From the NCBI GenBank assembly GCA_025980665.1, contig JAICXC010000025.1, positions 1-49,245 of the forward strand: a DNA stretch of 49,245 nucleotides, read 5' to 3'. Positions 1-7,743 of the stretch are shown in pieces. Position 1 is the stretch's first letter. Every line of letters starts with the position of its first letter. A model generated the notes under the pieces. The model was not told where the DNA came from. It ran no database searches and saw only the letters and a list, made by a program, of their open reading frames with translations. This DNA comes from Bryobacteraceae bacterium. Its GTDB lineage: Bacteria; Acidobacteriota; Terriglobia; Bryobacterales; Bryobacteraceae. The translations under genes were made by a program, and so were the position numbers.

Positions 1-971
1 CCGAACGTTCGTGCCACGATGTATAGCGGACGTCCTTTGGACTGCTCGTAAAGCTTTGCTACATACTCGCCTAGAATCCCGATACTGATAAGTAATGCGC
101 TTCCGATGAGCGAAACCAATATCATGAGGGACGTCCCTCCTGGAACCGTGTACCAGCTCAGAAAGTGGGCTAGGGCTGCCCGGATTCCCTCTTCGATTCC
201 GAGCATTCCCACGATCCCGCCAAAGATCATGCTGAGCCGCAACGGCAGCGTCGAGAATGACGTGACGGCGGTCCAGGAAAAAGCCAGCATCTTTGGCAGA
301 GAATACTTGGTAACGCCGGCGACTCGTCTCTCCCGGCGATAGGCGACGGCCGTTTGCGGAAATCCCGCCCAAGCCACCATGCCGCGCAGAAACCTGTGCG
401 TCTCTCGCATCTGGTTCAGAGCATCCAGGCAAGGACGGGAGATCAACCGGAAATCGCCGACGTCCGGTGGCAATTGCCGGTAGACCAGACCGCGCATGAT
501 TCGATAAAACGCCCAAGCGGTGAAACGCTTATATGCAGACTCACCTGCGCGCGATTCTCTCTGGCCGTACACCACGTCGTAACCCTCGCAATAGCGATCG
601 ATCATTTCGTGGATCGCGCCCAAAGGATCTTGTAAATCGGCATCCAGAAGCACCACGGCATCGCCAGTTGCATGATCTAGTCCGGCGGTCGCCGCGATCT
701 GGTGCCCGAAATTTCGAGACAGGTGCAGCACTTTGACGCGAGCATCGCAGGCCGCCCATTCCGCCAGGAGAACCAGCGTACGATCCGAGCTGCCATCGTT
801 CACCAGTAACAGCTCGATTTCACACCACAGCGTGCGAGCGAAGCTGTCGACCGCGTCGCGAAGGGGGGCGATCATGGCTTCCTCGTTGTACATCGGAATC
901 ACCAGCGAAAGCCGGCCGGGCTGCGCGCGTCGGGTCAGAAGGTGGTTCGTGATGGGGAGTGTTTGCTGCAA
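1..971 (-). CDS. GT2 family glycosyltransferase (DPM1/GtrB-like), C-terminus cut by window edge
   Basis: The - strand reads as one open frame from about 971 to the left edge (about 323 codons), close to the usual 310-330 aa for polyprenyl-phosphate glycosyltransferases. Seen: the N-terminal nucleotide-binding strand LSLVIPMYNEE, the NDGSSDRT segment, the metal/donor motif DADLQDP, a basic stretch RRERRVAGVTKYSLPKM, then two hydrophobic segments typical of the GtrB/ArnC C-terminal membrane anchor (LPLRLSMIFGGIVGMLG; LMILVSLIGSALLISIGILG). The family transfers a sugar from UDP or GDP to undecaprenyl phosphate at the inner face of the cytoplasmic membrane, feeding envelope polysaccharide or protein glycosylation. 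No ATG precedes the catalytic domain; TTG at 971 is the best guess for the start, and CTG/TTG codons further upstream are possible. The last residues lie outside the window. Confidence 0.87.
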   Translation of the reverse strand, partial: MQQTLPITNHLLTRRAQPGRLSLVIPMYNEEAMIAPLRDAVDSFARTLWCEIELLLVNDGSSDRTLVLLAEWAACDARVKVLHLSRNFGHQIAATAGLDHATGDAVVLLDADLQDPLGAIHEMIDRYCEGYDVVYGQRESRAGESAYKRFTAWAFYRIMRGLVYRQLPPDVGDFRLISRPCLDALNQMRETHRFLRGMVAWAGFPQTAVAYRRERRVAGVTKYSLPKMLAFSWTAVTSFSTLPLRLSMIFGGIVGMLGIEEGIRAALAHFLSWYTVPGGTSLMILVSLIGSALLISIGILGEYVAKLYEQSKGRPLYIVARTF

Positions 972-1072
972 TGTAGCCAGGTCCAGAATACGTCCCGTTC
1001 TTGTATGACGCTCACCAGATTCACCAACAGCCCGTCACCCTGGACTAGTTCACGACATGGCATAGTGCAGAG

Positions 1073-2011
1073 ATGCCTCCCGCGACTCCTTCTTTCGATC
1101 CTGGATTGACGCAGCAGTATACCGGGCCGCTGCTGCGCGCCATCAACAAAGACGGCTCCTTTAATGTCCGCCGGCGTGGTCTACGCGGTATTGGGAGCTT
1201 CTACATGCACCTGGTCAACCTGTCGTGGCCGCGTTTTTGGGGCTTGGTGGCGCTGGCGTACCTGGCGGTCAATATCGTCTTCGCCTCACTCTACACGGTG
1301 CTTGGACCCCGCGCCTTGCGCGCCGCCGAAACCGACATGGGCTTGGGCGCTTTCGGCAAAGCCTTCTTTTTCAGCGTCCACACGCTCACCACGGTGGGCT
1401 ATGGAGATCTCTATCCTCTGGGGCTGGCCGCCAACATTGTGGCTTCGACCGAGGCGGCCGTGGGGCTGATGGGATTCGCCTTGGCCACCGGCCTGTTATT
1501 CGCTCGATTCTCGCGCCCCAACGCGCAATTTGTTTTCAGCGATCACATGGTGGTGGCGCCCTATGGCGATGGAAATAGCCTGCAATTCCGCATCGCCAAT
1601 CGCCGCAGCAACGTGCTCACCGATGTGCAGGCGGATATGATGCTGATGACGGTGCAGCAGGACGCAGCCGGGCAACTTCGCCGGAATTTCGTGGAGTTAA
1701 AACTGGAGCGGAAGAAGATATTTTTCCTCGCGCTTACCTGGACCGTGGTTCACCCTATCGATGAAACCAGTCCTCTGGCAGGAATGACCGCCGCGGACCT
1801 CGAACGTCTTCAGGCGGAAGTGTTGATCTTAGTACGAGGCTACGACGATTCGTTCACCCAAGTGGTGAATACCCGCTATTCCTATCGCTGGGAAGAGGTC
1901 AAGTGGGCGGCGCGATTCGCAACCGCGTTCGAAGTTTCGCCCGCCGGGCACCTGGTGCTCGATCTGGATCGAATCAGCGCGACGAGCGCCGTTTCCGAGC
2001 CGCGACAGTGA
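1073..2011 (+). CDS. Inward-rectifier potassium channel, KirBac type
   Basis: 312 aa, normal for bacterial Kir channels. Seen in order: a cytoplasmic N-terminus (1-52) with an amphipathic slide-helix region, TM1 about 55-77, pore helix and selectivity filter TVGYGD at 107-112, TM2 about 118-145, then a soluble C-terminal beta-sandwich (about 150-300) with the typical opening QFVFSDHMVVAPYGDGNSLQ and a WTVVHPIDETSPL segment that matches the Kir cytoplasmic domain. The family makes tetrameric K+ channels in the inner membrane. The ATG at 1073 has only a weak purine-rich leader (GCAGAG). The gene stands alone: it diverges from the glycosyltransferase and converges on the esterase. I see no lipid- or ligand-binding signature that would show how it is gated. 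Confidence 0.93.
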   Translation: MPPATPSFDPGLTQQYTGPLLRAINKDGSFNVRRRGLRGIGSFYMHLVNLSWPRFWGLVALAYLAVNIVFASLYTVLGPRALRAAETDMGLGAFGKAFFFSVHTLTTVGYGDLYPLGLAANIVASTEAAVGLMGFALATGLLFARFSRPNAQFVFSDHMVVAPYGDGNSLQFRIANRRSNVLTDVQADMMLMTVQQDAAGQLRRNFVELKLERKKIFFLALTWTVVHPIDETSPLAGMTAADLERLQAEVLILVRGYDDSFTQVVNTRYSYRWEEVKWAARFATAFEVSPAGHLVLDLDRISATSAVSEPRQ

Positions 2012-2023
2012 TGGAGCGGCTGT

Positions 2024-3592
2024 CTATTTCTTAAGCACCAGTGCGTAGTATTTGTCGAAGAACGCCAGCCGGGACAATTCGATCTGCGGCCCGAATTGGA
2101 CCGTGTCACCGAACACCATGGCCTGACCGTCGTTTTTGGCGCTATAGGCCTGCCACGTGGGGAGCCCTTTGCCATTCGGATCGCCCGTGGCGATGAAGTT
2201 TACCCAGTAGGACGACATCATGTCCGCGAGCTTGTGATCGGCGACCATCCACGAGTCGTTCGCCGGTGGATTGTTGAACATGTAAGACAGCTCGGCGGTG
2301 TGCGTCGCGCCGCGAGCGCCATTTCCGGGAGGCACGTGGGTGAAGTAATAGAGGTAGGCCTTCTTGCCGCGTTTCACGGTCAACTGCGCCCATTCGCGCT
2401 GGTGCCAGCCGGTTTCATCGCGGCTGCGCATCAAGCCTGAGGCAACCGCTTCGGCGTCCGCGTTAGCGGGATACAGCTTCAGGAAATCATCGGCCAAATC
2501 CGCATAAGTCTGCCGGGCGCGATTCTTGGCGGCATCGGCCGACGTCGGGCCGCCCGCGAAGAACGTTCCCTCATCCTGATTCGACCCGACCAGCACGTCG
2601 ACACCGTTCTGCTTGCCTTTGAGGAAGGTCAGCGACTGATCCTCGGGAACCATCCAGCCGTCGACGATCACGCCCGCCGGAACTCCGGTTAGATTCTGCC
2701 CGAGATCCTGCGTCGACATCGCCCGTAGCTCAGCGATGGTATGCGTGCCGGCGGAACGCTTGCCCGCCTCTTCCGCTTGTTCCAGCGTCCGCATCTTAGC
2801 GATACTCAAGCCCATCCATGCGCCGCTCTGCGCGATCGCGCGCTGGAAAAGACCTTTGCCCTCGGGCGATCCGACCATAGCCGAAACCAGGATCGCTCCG
2901 GCCGATTCGCCATCGATGGTGACCTTTCGGGGATCGCCGCCGAACGCAGCGATATTCTTCTGCACCCATCGCAGCACAGCTGCCATGTCCATCATACCGT
3001 AGTTGCCGGACGCGTTGTGGCCGGATTCCTTGGTCAACTCCGGGTGCGCCAGGAATCCGAACATGCCCAGGCGGTAGTTATAAGTAACCACCACGATGCC
3101 CTTCCTGGCCATCGCTTCCCCGTCGTATCGGCCTTCCGCGCCCGAGCCGCCAGTGAAACCTCCACCGTAGGTCCACACCATTACCGGCAGGCGGTCGCCC
3201 GCGGCTTTGGCTGGTGTCCAGACGTTGACGTAGAGGCAATCTTCACTTGGAGCAGGTCCTGCCGGAGCCGCAGACTTAGCGGGTGCGGGACCTTTATCTC
3301 CAGCAGGCCCTTTGCCCCTGCCACCGCGTCCCCCGCCGCCCGCCGTGCAGTTCGGGCCGAACTGATCGGCCTTACGTACACCATCCCAATGCGCCGCGGG
3401 CTGCGGAGCGCGCCAACGCAGATCGCCGACCGGCGGAGCCGCATAGGGGATGCCCTTGAATATCCTGACGCCCGCGTCGTTAACAGCAATTCCGGAAATC
3501 GATCCACTGTCCAGATGGACAGGATCGGGAACTGCAGCCGACATCGTACCGGTTAGGATGAATGCAAATGACAGAATATAGAGTGGCTTCAT
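2024..3592 (-). CDS. Secreted type-B carboxylesterase / para-nitrobenzyl esterase-like
   Basis: Alpha/beta hydrolase of about 522 aa, the family's usual length. I chose the ATG at 3592 because it begins a clear signal peptide (MKPLYILSFAFILTGTMSAA) and has GAAGGGA 8 nt upstream; an in-frame TTG at 3622 lies further out. Motifs seen: the nucleophile elbow IDGESAG with Ser near residue 230, the oxyanion region TYGGGF (the family more often has HGGG), the acid-residue region GSNQDEGTFF and the histidine region THTAELSYMFN. The family hydrolyses carboxylic esters; the export signal suggests action in the periplasm or outside the cell. Odd: a Gly/Ala/Pro/Lys-rich low-complexity insert at about residues 85-115, just before the EDCLYVNVW motif, probably a surface loop. 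The substrate cannot be told. Confidence 0.92.
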   Translation of the reverse strand: MKPLYILSFAFILTGTMSAAVPDPVHLDSGSISGIAVNDAGVRIFKGIPYAAPPVGDLRWRAPQPAAHWDGVRKADQFGPNCTAGGGGRGGRGKGPAGDKGPAPAKSAAPAGPAPSEDCLYVNVWTPAKAAGDRLPVMVWTYGGGFTGGSGAEGRYDGEAMARKGIVVVTYNYRLGMFGFLAHPELTKESGHNASGNYGMMDMAAVLRWVQKNIAAFGGDPRKVTIDGESAGAILVSAMVGSPEGKGLFQRAIAQSGAWMGLSIAKMRTLEQAEEAGKRSAGTHTIAELRAMSTQDLGQNLTGVPAGVIVDGWMVPEDQSLTFLKGKQNGVDVLVGSNQDEGTFFAGGPTSADAAKNRARQTYADLADDFLKLYPANADAEAVASGLMRSRDETGWHQREWAQLTVKRGKKAYLYYFTHVPPGNGARGATHTAELSYMFNNPPANDSWMVADHKLADMMSSYWVNFIATGDPNGKGLPTWQAYSAKNDGQAMVFGDTVQFGPQIELSRLAFFDKYYALVLKK

Positions 3593-3637
3593 ACTAATAG
3601 TCCCTTCGGGTGAGTATGTCAATGCGCCGGGAGGTTG

Positions 3638-4576
3638 TCAACGACCTGTTTGGCGAAGGGCGATGAACTCACCGTAATCGCGGATGTATTCTGCCGCGTC
3701 ATAGTATTCCGATGCTAGAACCAAAAGGACTGCGTCGCGGGTGAATTTGTACTGCGTAGCCCACAACATGGCGGGAATGTAGACGCCCTTACCCGGTGAA
3801 TCGAGCACCACCTCATGCCGCCTGACGCCGTCGTCGATCACCACATTGCACCGCCCAGCGACACACACCAGGAACTGCTGCAGCGTGCGATGCGCGTGTT
3901 CCCCGCGAACATGCTCGCTGGGGACGTCGAAAACCAGAAAATAGCGCTGCACTTCGAACGGTACCTGGCGATGGACTTCGCCGAAGCTCAGGCTGCCGCG
4001 CAGATCCTTAGCTCCCGGAATGCGGAAGACCACGGCCTCGCCCAATTGGCTCGCATCCTCGCCATCCTCGGCTAGCGTGACCGCCGGTTCCGGACTCGCA
4101 TCCACGTATCCGATAATGCGCGCCGGATTCCCGGTCAGTTTCGAATGCGGCGGGGCATTGTGCGTCACCACCGCGCCCGCGCCGACCATCGCCATTTCAC
4201 CGATAACGATTCCGGGAGCCAGCGTAGCATTGGCGCCGATTGAAGCTCCACGCTTGATCACCGTCCGCGGATACTCCGCCAGGTGCTGTTTGCTGCGTGG
4301 GAAACGATCGTTGGTAAACGTGGCGTTGGGCCCGACGAATACGTCGTCTTCTACTCGCAGGCCGTCCCACAACTGGACGCCGCATTTGATCGTGACTCTG
4401 TCGCCCACGATCACGTCGTTTTCAATGAAGGTGTGATCGCAGATATTGCAATCCCGTCCGATGCGGGCGCCGGGGAGGATATGAGCATAGGCCCATATCT
4501 GCGTGCCTTCGCCAACGTGGTCGGATTCAACCAAGGCGGTCGGGTGGAACCTCGCAGGTACCATTACGGGGTGCAT
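3638..4576 (-). CDS. Bifunctional hexapeptide acyltransferase / WxcM-like sugar 3,4-ketoisomerase
   Basis: 312 aa with two domains. Residues 5-155 are a left-handed beta-helix acyltransferase with hexapeptide repeats (for example HILPGARIGRDCNIC, GASIGANATLAPGIVIGE) ending in the NPARIIGYVD tail typical of WbpD/WlbB-like sugar N-acetyltransferases. Residues 175-305 are a cupin of the FdtA/WxcM family (FEVQRYFLVFDVPSEHVRGEHAH, then GKGVYIPAMLW) with the GEHAH motif expected at the active site. FdtA-type enzymes isomerise dTDP-4-keto-6-deoxyglucose to the 3-keto sugar, and the acyltransferase half N-acylates the derived amino sugar; WxcM proteins carry both. No dTDP-sugar genes or aminotransferase lie beside it, so the rest of the pathway must be elsewhere. 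The ATG at 4576 or the Met four codons later could be the start. Confidence 0.88.
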   Translation of the reverse strand: MHPVMVPARFHPTALVESDHVGEGTQIWAYAHILPGARIGRDCNICDHTFIENDVIVGDRVTIKCGVQLWDGLRVEDDVFVGPNATFTNDRFPRSKQHLAEYPRTVIKRGASIGANATLAPGIVIGEMAMVGAGAVVTHNAPPHSKLTGNPARIIGYVDASPEPAVTLAEDGEDASQLGEAVVFRIPGAKDLRGSLSFGEVHRQVPFEVQRYFLVFDVPSEHVRGEHAHRTLQQFLVCVAGRCNVVIDDGVRRHEVVLDSPGKGVYIPAMLWATQYKFTRDAVLLVLASEYYDAAEYIRDYGEFIALRQTGR

Positions 4577-4636
4577 ATAGTAGCAGTTCGCGTCGCGACC
4601 TTTTTTCTCCGTTCTATCAACGGGCGCCCCTATGTC

Positions 4637-4642
4637 TACAAT
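4637..4642 (+). promoter_or_regulatory. Possible -10 box TACAAT
   Basis: TACAAT lies 18 nt before the ATG of the OmpR-type regulator at 4661, in the short gap between that gene and the divergent WxcM-like gene. No convincing -35 element is seen at the right distance. The same hexamer recurs before other starts in this window (near 21448 and 33422), which is why it is noted. Confidence 0.3.
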
Positions 4643-4660
4643 TAGAGAAGCTCCCCAAGC

Positions 4661-5335
4661 ATGCAGACGATTTTGGTCATCGACGACGACGACAGCCTTC
4701 GCGACACTATCGGGTTAATGGTTGAAAATGAAGGGTTTAAGTCGGTATTGGTAGCCGATGGGAGCACCGGCCTGGAGCAGGCGTTCGCGCTTCGGCCGAA
4801 CTTGATCCTGGTAGATCTCCGTATGCCCGGTTTGAGTGGTGTAGAAGTGTGCAAGCGCATTCGGGCGGCCGGATTGAAGACGCCGGTCATCGTGTTGAGC
4901 GCGATGGGCGACGAAATCGATAAGGTTCTGCTGCTTGAAATCGGCGCCGACGACTACGTGGTCAAGCCTTTCGGGACGCGCGAGCTTCTGGCGCGTATAC
5001 GGGCTCTTCTGCGGCGAACGACCCAAGGATCAGATCTGGTTTTATCTTTTTCGGATGTCGAAGTCGACCTGGACCAGCGCATGGTCCGGCGCAGCGGCGC
5101 GGAAACTCGCATGACGCGGGCCGAATTTAATCTGCTCGCATTCTTCCTTCAGAATCCAGGACGGGCGCTATCGCGCGATGTAATTCTCAATTCCGTGTGG
5201 GGCTATGAATCGTTCCCCAACACCCGAACCGTGGACGCGCACGTGGTCCGGCTGCGGCAGAAACTCGAGCCTAATCCCGAGATCCCCCGCCATTTCCTGA
5301 CCATGCATGGCGTGGGATATCGCTTCCTGCCATGA
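4661..5335 (+). CDS. OmpR/PhoB-family response regulator
   Basis: 224 aa. The receiver domain (1-118) has the acidic pocket DDDD at 8-11, phospho-acceptor Asp52 (LVDLRMPG), Ser80 (VIVLSAMG) and Lys102 (YVVKPFG). The C-terminal winged helix (about 128-222) shows the usual ending: TRAEFNLLAFFLQNPGR, SVWGYESFPNTRTVDAHV, LRQKLE and GVGYRF. It should bind direct-repeat DNA as a dimer once phosphorylated. It is the first gene of a tight + strand group of lone receiver, porin, cupredoxin and histidine kinase; the kinase at 7744 is the likely partner. The stop overlaps the next start by 4 nt. Confidence 0.95.
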   Translation: MQTILVIDDDDSLRDTIGLMVENEGFKSVLVADGSTGLEQAFALRPNLILVDLRMPGLSGVEVCKRIRAAGLKTPVIVLSAMGDEIDKVLLLEIGADDYVVKPFGTRELLARIRALLRRTTQGSDLVLSFSDVEVDLDQRMVRRSGAETRMTRAEFNLLAFFLQNPGRALSRDVILNSVWGYESFPNTRTVDAHVVRLRQKLEPNPEIPRHFLTMHGVGYRFLP

Positions 5336-5697
5336 CCATCCTGCTGGTGGATGACTCCGAGGACTGCATCGCCACATTGGACTTGGCGCTGCAAACGCTC
5401 CCCGGCGTTGTGATCCGCCCGTCGCTGTCGGCGGAAGCCGCACTTGCGGCGTTAGAGAGTGATACAGTCTCCGCTGTGATTACCGATGTGCATCTTCCCG
5501 AAATGACCGGCCTGGAACTTGTCGCTCGGCTTCGGAAAGATCCGCGTTTTCGCTCGTTACCGATTCTAGTGGTGAGCGCCGATGCCGATCCCTCGACGCC
5601 GGCCCGCGCGCTCGGCTTGGGGGCCAACGCATATTTCGCCAAGCCTTTCTCACCCAGCGCCATGCGCAAAAAACTGGAGGAGCTGACACATGCGTAA
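5332..5697 (+). CDS. Single-domain response regulator (CheY-like)
   Basis: 121 aa consisting of one receiver domain and no output domain: DDSED at 7-11, phospho-acceptor Asp52 (ITDVHLPEMTG), Ser82 (ILVVSADAD) and Lys104 (YFAKPFSP). Such proteins relay or drain phosphate, or act by protein contact. It overlaps the OmpR-type regulator by 4 nt and the porin by 8 nt, so translation of all three is probably coupled. With one histidine kinase in the operon, the two receivers may compete for, or receive in series, the same phosphoryl group; that is inference. Confidence 0.92.
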   Translation: MTILLVDDSEDCIATLDLALQTLPGVVIRPSLSAEAALAALESDTVSAVITDVHLPEMTGLELVARLRKDPRFRSLPILVVSADADPSTPARALGLGANAYFAKPFSPSAMRKKLEELTHA

Positions 5698-7036
5698 ACT
5701 CTCGTGCCTGCTATTGGCGGCTTGTGCTGCGAGGTCTCTCACTGCACAGCAACCAGCGGAGCTCAGCACTGTGATCGACCGGCTGGATCGCCTGGAAGCT
5801 CAGAATCGCGAACTCATGGCGGAAATCCGGGCATTGCGGTTGCAACTCGCGGCCAGCCAGCCCGTATCTTCTGAAACCGTTCCTCAGACCGCGGAGACCG
5901 AAACTCCACCCCAGCCGCTGGCAGAACGCGTGGAAGTTACCGAGCAGCGGATCGCCGACCTGGATCAATCCAAAATCTCCAGCGAGCATCGCTTGCCCGT
6001 GACCCTCACAGGAATGTTGTTGTTCAATACTTTCCTGAACGGTAAGGGCGCCGGCGGGGCGGATAACCCCGTCGTTGTGCCGCCTAACGGCGGTCAAGCC
6101 TCCGGAGGCGCGACGTTCCGTCAGAGCGTTATTGGCCTGAAGGTGGACGGGCCCGGCCTGATCGGCGGCGGCAAGGTGACTGGCGCGATCTACATGGACT
6201 TTTTCGGCGGCGGCACGGGACTCAACCAAACCGTGCGCTTGCGCGTCGCTACTCTGGACGCGACCTGGAAAAACACTACGCTGGGCTTGGCTTTCGACAA
6301 ACCGATCATCGCGCCGCGTGAACCGGATTCGCTGGCCCAGGTAGGGGTTTCGCCCCTGACCGCAGCGGGGAATCTGTGGCTGTGGCAGCCGCAGGTGCGG
6401 GTGGAACAGAGGATTTCGCTGACGGAGCAGGCTGGATTGCGCGCTCAGTTTGGGGTCTACCAAACAGCGGAAAGCGGCACGGGGCTGACGGCGCCGGATC
6501 TTGCGCGAGCCCGGCCAGGCTACCAGGGCCGATTCGAGGTCTGGGCGAAATCGGGGAGCCGCCGCATCGAAATCGCGCCCAGCTTCCATGTGAGTTCGAC
6601 ACGCGTACTTGGCCAATCGGTCCCCTCGCGGATATTTTCCATCGACTGGCTGATTCGTCCGGCTGCGCGCGTGGATTTTACCGGGGCTTTTTTCCATGGA
6701 GAAAATACCGGCGTGATCGGCGGTCTCCGGCAAGGCGTGAACCTGATCAACGGCCAGGCTCGCGCGGTGGGTGCCGCGGGAGGCTGGGCACAGTTCACGT
6801 TCCGGGCCACACGGCGGGCTACGTTCAATCTCTACGGCGGGCAGGAGGACGATCGCAATCGGGATCTCAGCCTCGGGGCGGTTGGCAAGAACCAGGGCTA
6901 CGGCGCGAACATCATTTATCGGTTAGGTTCAAATATTCTGACCAGCTTCGAATCTTCGCAGATGCGCACTACATATTTGGGATCGAAAACGGTCGTCAAT
7001 CCGCATTATGATCTGGCCTTCGCATATCTTTTTTAG
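5690..7036 (+). CDS. Outer-membrane porin-like beta-barrel with N-terminal coiled coil
   Basis: 448 aa. Seen: a signal peptide (MRKLSCLLLAACAARSLTAQ), a heptad-like coiled coil at about 25-55 (VIDRLDRLEAQNRELMAEI), a Pro/Glu-rich linker, then a long region of alternating amphipathic strands ending in an aromatic residue (YDLAFAYLF), the usual C-terminal signature of outer-membrane barrels. The layout recalls DcaP-like/OprP-like trimeric porins, where the coiled coil trimerises in the periplasm. A role in solute or anion passage is likely but the substrate is not visible. It lies between two receivers and a cupredoxin; the cupredoxin gene begins inside its last 29 nt. Confidence 0.78.
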   Translation: MRKLSCLLLAACAARSLTAQQPAELSTVIDRLDRLEAQNRELMAEIRALRLQLAASQPVSSETVPQTAETETPPQPLAERVEVTEQRIADLDQSKISSEHRLPVTLTGMLLFNTFLNGKGAGGADNPVVVPPNGGQASGGATFRQSVIGLKVDGPGLIGGGKVTGAIYMDFFGGGTGLNQTVRLRVATLDATWKNTTLGLAFDKPIIAPREPDSLAQVGVSPLTAAGNLWLWQPQVRVEQRISLTEQAGLRAQFGVYQTAESGTGLTAPDLARARPGYQGRFEVWAKSGSRRIEIAPSFHVSSTRVLGQSVPSRIFSIDWLIRPAARVDFTGAFFHGENTGVIGGLRQGVNLINGQARAVGAAGGWAQFTFRATRRATFNLYGGQEDDRNRDLSLGAVGKNQGYGANIIYRLGSNILTSFESSQMRTTYLGSKTVVNPHYDLAFAYLF

Positions 7037-7736
7037 TCTGCTGCTAAGCGTGGCCGCGGTGACGAACCTGGTTGCCGGATCGCTCTCCGGCCGCGTGGAG
7101 CTGCGTGACTCGCAGGATATTGCCGTGCGCAAGCGCATGGATTTCTCGGGGGTCGTAGTATGGCTGGAGCCTGTGAACGGTTCACCTGCCCCGCTGCCCG
7201 CGGAGACCGCCGCAAAAATGATCCAGAAGGACAAGACCTTCACCCCGCACGTATTGCCGATCCAGGTGGGCACCAGCGTGGATTTCCCCAATTTCGACCC
7301 CATCTTTCACAACGCATTTTCGAATTACAACGGCCAACTCTTCGACGTCGGACTGTATCCCCCGGGAACTTCGCGGCACGTACGATTTGCTCGGCCTGGC
7401 GTGGTGAGGGTTTTCTGTAACATCCATGCGAACATGAGTGCCGTGATCGTCGTGCTGAATACGCCATACTTCCAAGCCACACCCAAAAAAGGCAATTTCC
7501 TGCTCGATAATATCCCGCCCGGCGAATACATACTGCGGTTTTTCCACGAGCGCGCCACACAGGCGACGCTCGATGCTCTCACGCGCCGCATCACGATTAC
7601 GAATGGAAGCGTCGCGCTGCCGGCGATCGATATCTCAGAAAGCGGCTATATTGTAATTCCGCACCACAACAAGTACGGTCACGACTATACGGATCCGCCC
7701 GACGACGGCGGAGTCTATCCGGCCGTTCGAAAATAA
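7008..7736 (+). CDS. Periplasmic cupredoxin (plastocyanin / methylamine-utilisation-like)
   Basis: 242 aa. A signal peptide (SHIFFSLLLSVAAVTNLVAG) is followed by a blue-copper-like fold. Candidate type-1 copper ligands are all present: His101 (PIFHNAFS), then Cys137, His140 and Met143 (FCNIHANM). The supporting family features are PIQVGTSVDFPNFDPIFHN and GNFLLDNIPPGEYIL, the latter like a carboxypeptidase-regulatory beta domain. Annotated relatives are called methylamine utilisation protein or plastocyanin, although a role in methylamine use is not established for them. The ATG at 7008 lies inside the end of the porin gene and no clear ribosome site is seen, so expression is probably coupled to it. 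The role here may be copper binding, electron transfer or sensing for the kinase that follows. Confidence 0.85.
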   Translation: MIWPSHIFFSLLLSVAAVTNLVAGSLSGRVELRDSQDIAVRKRMDFSGVVVWLEPVNGSPAPLPAETAAKMIQKDKTFTPHVLPIQVGTSVDFPNFDPIFHNAFSNYNGQLFDVGLYPPGTSRHVRFARPGVVRVFCNIHANMSAVIVVLNTPYFQATPKKGNFLLDNIPPGEYILRFFHERATQATLDALTRRITITNGSVALPAIDISESGYIVIPHHNKYGHDYTDPPDDGGVYPAVRK

Positions 7737-7743
7737 TCCGGAA

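Noticed and set aside
2741-3556. Long + strand open frame (271 codons) inside the carboxylesterase gene
   Set aside because: It lies antisense to a clear esterase, has no family motifs and is Arg/His/Pro-rich, typical of GC-rich shadows.
5711-6733. 340-codon - strand frame opposite the porin
   Set aside because: Composition is Arg/Gln/Ala/Pro-rich with no domain; the + strand has signal peptide and barrel signature.
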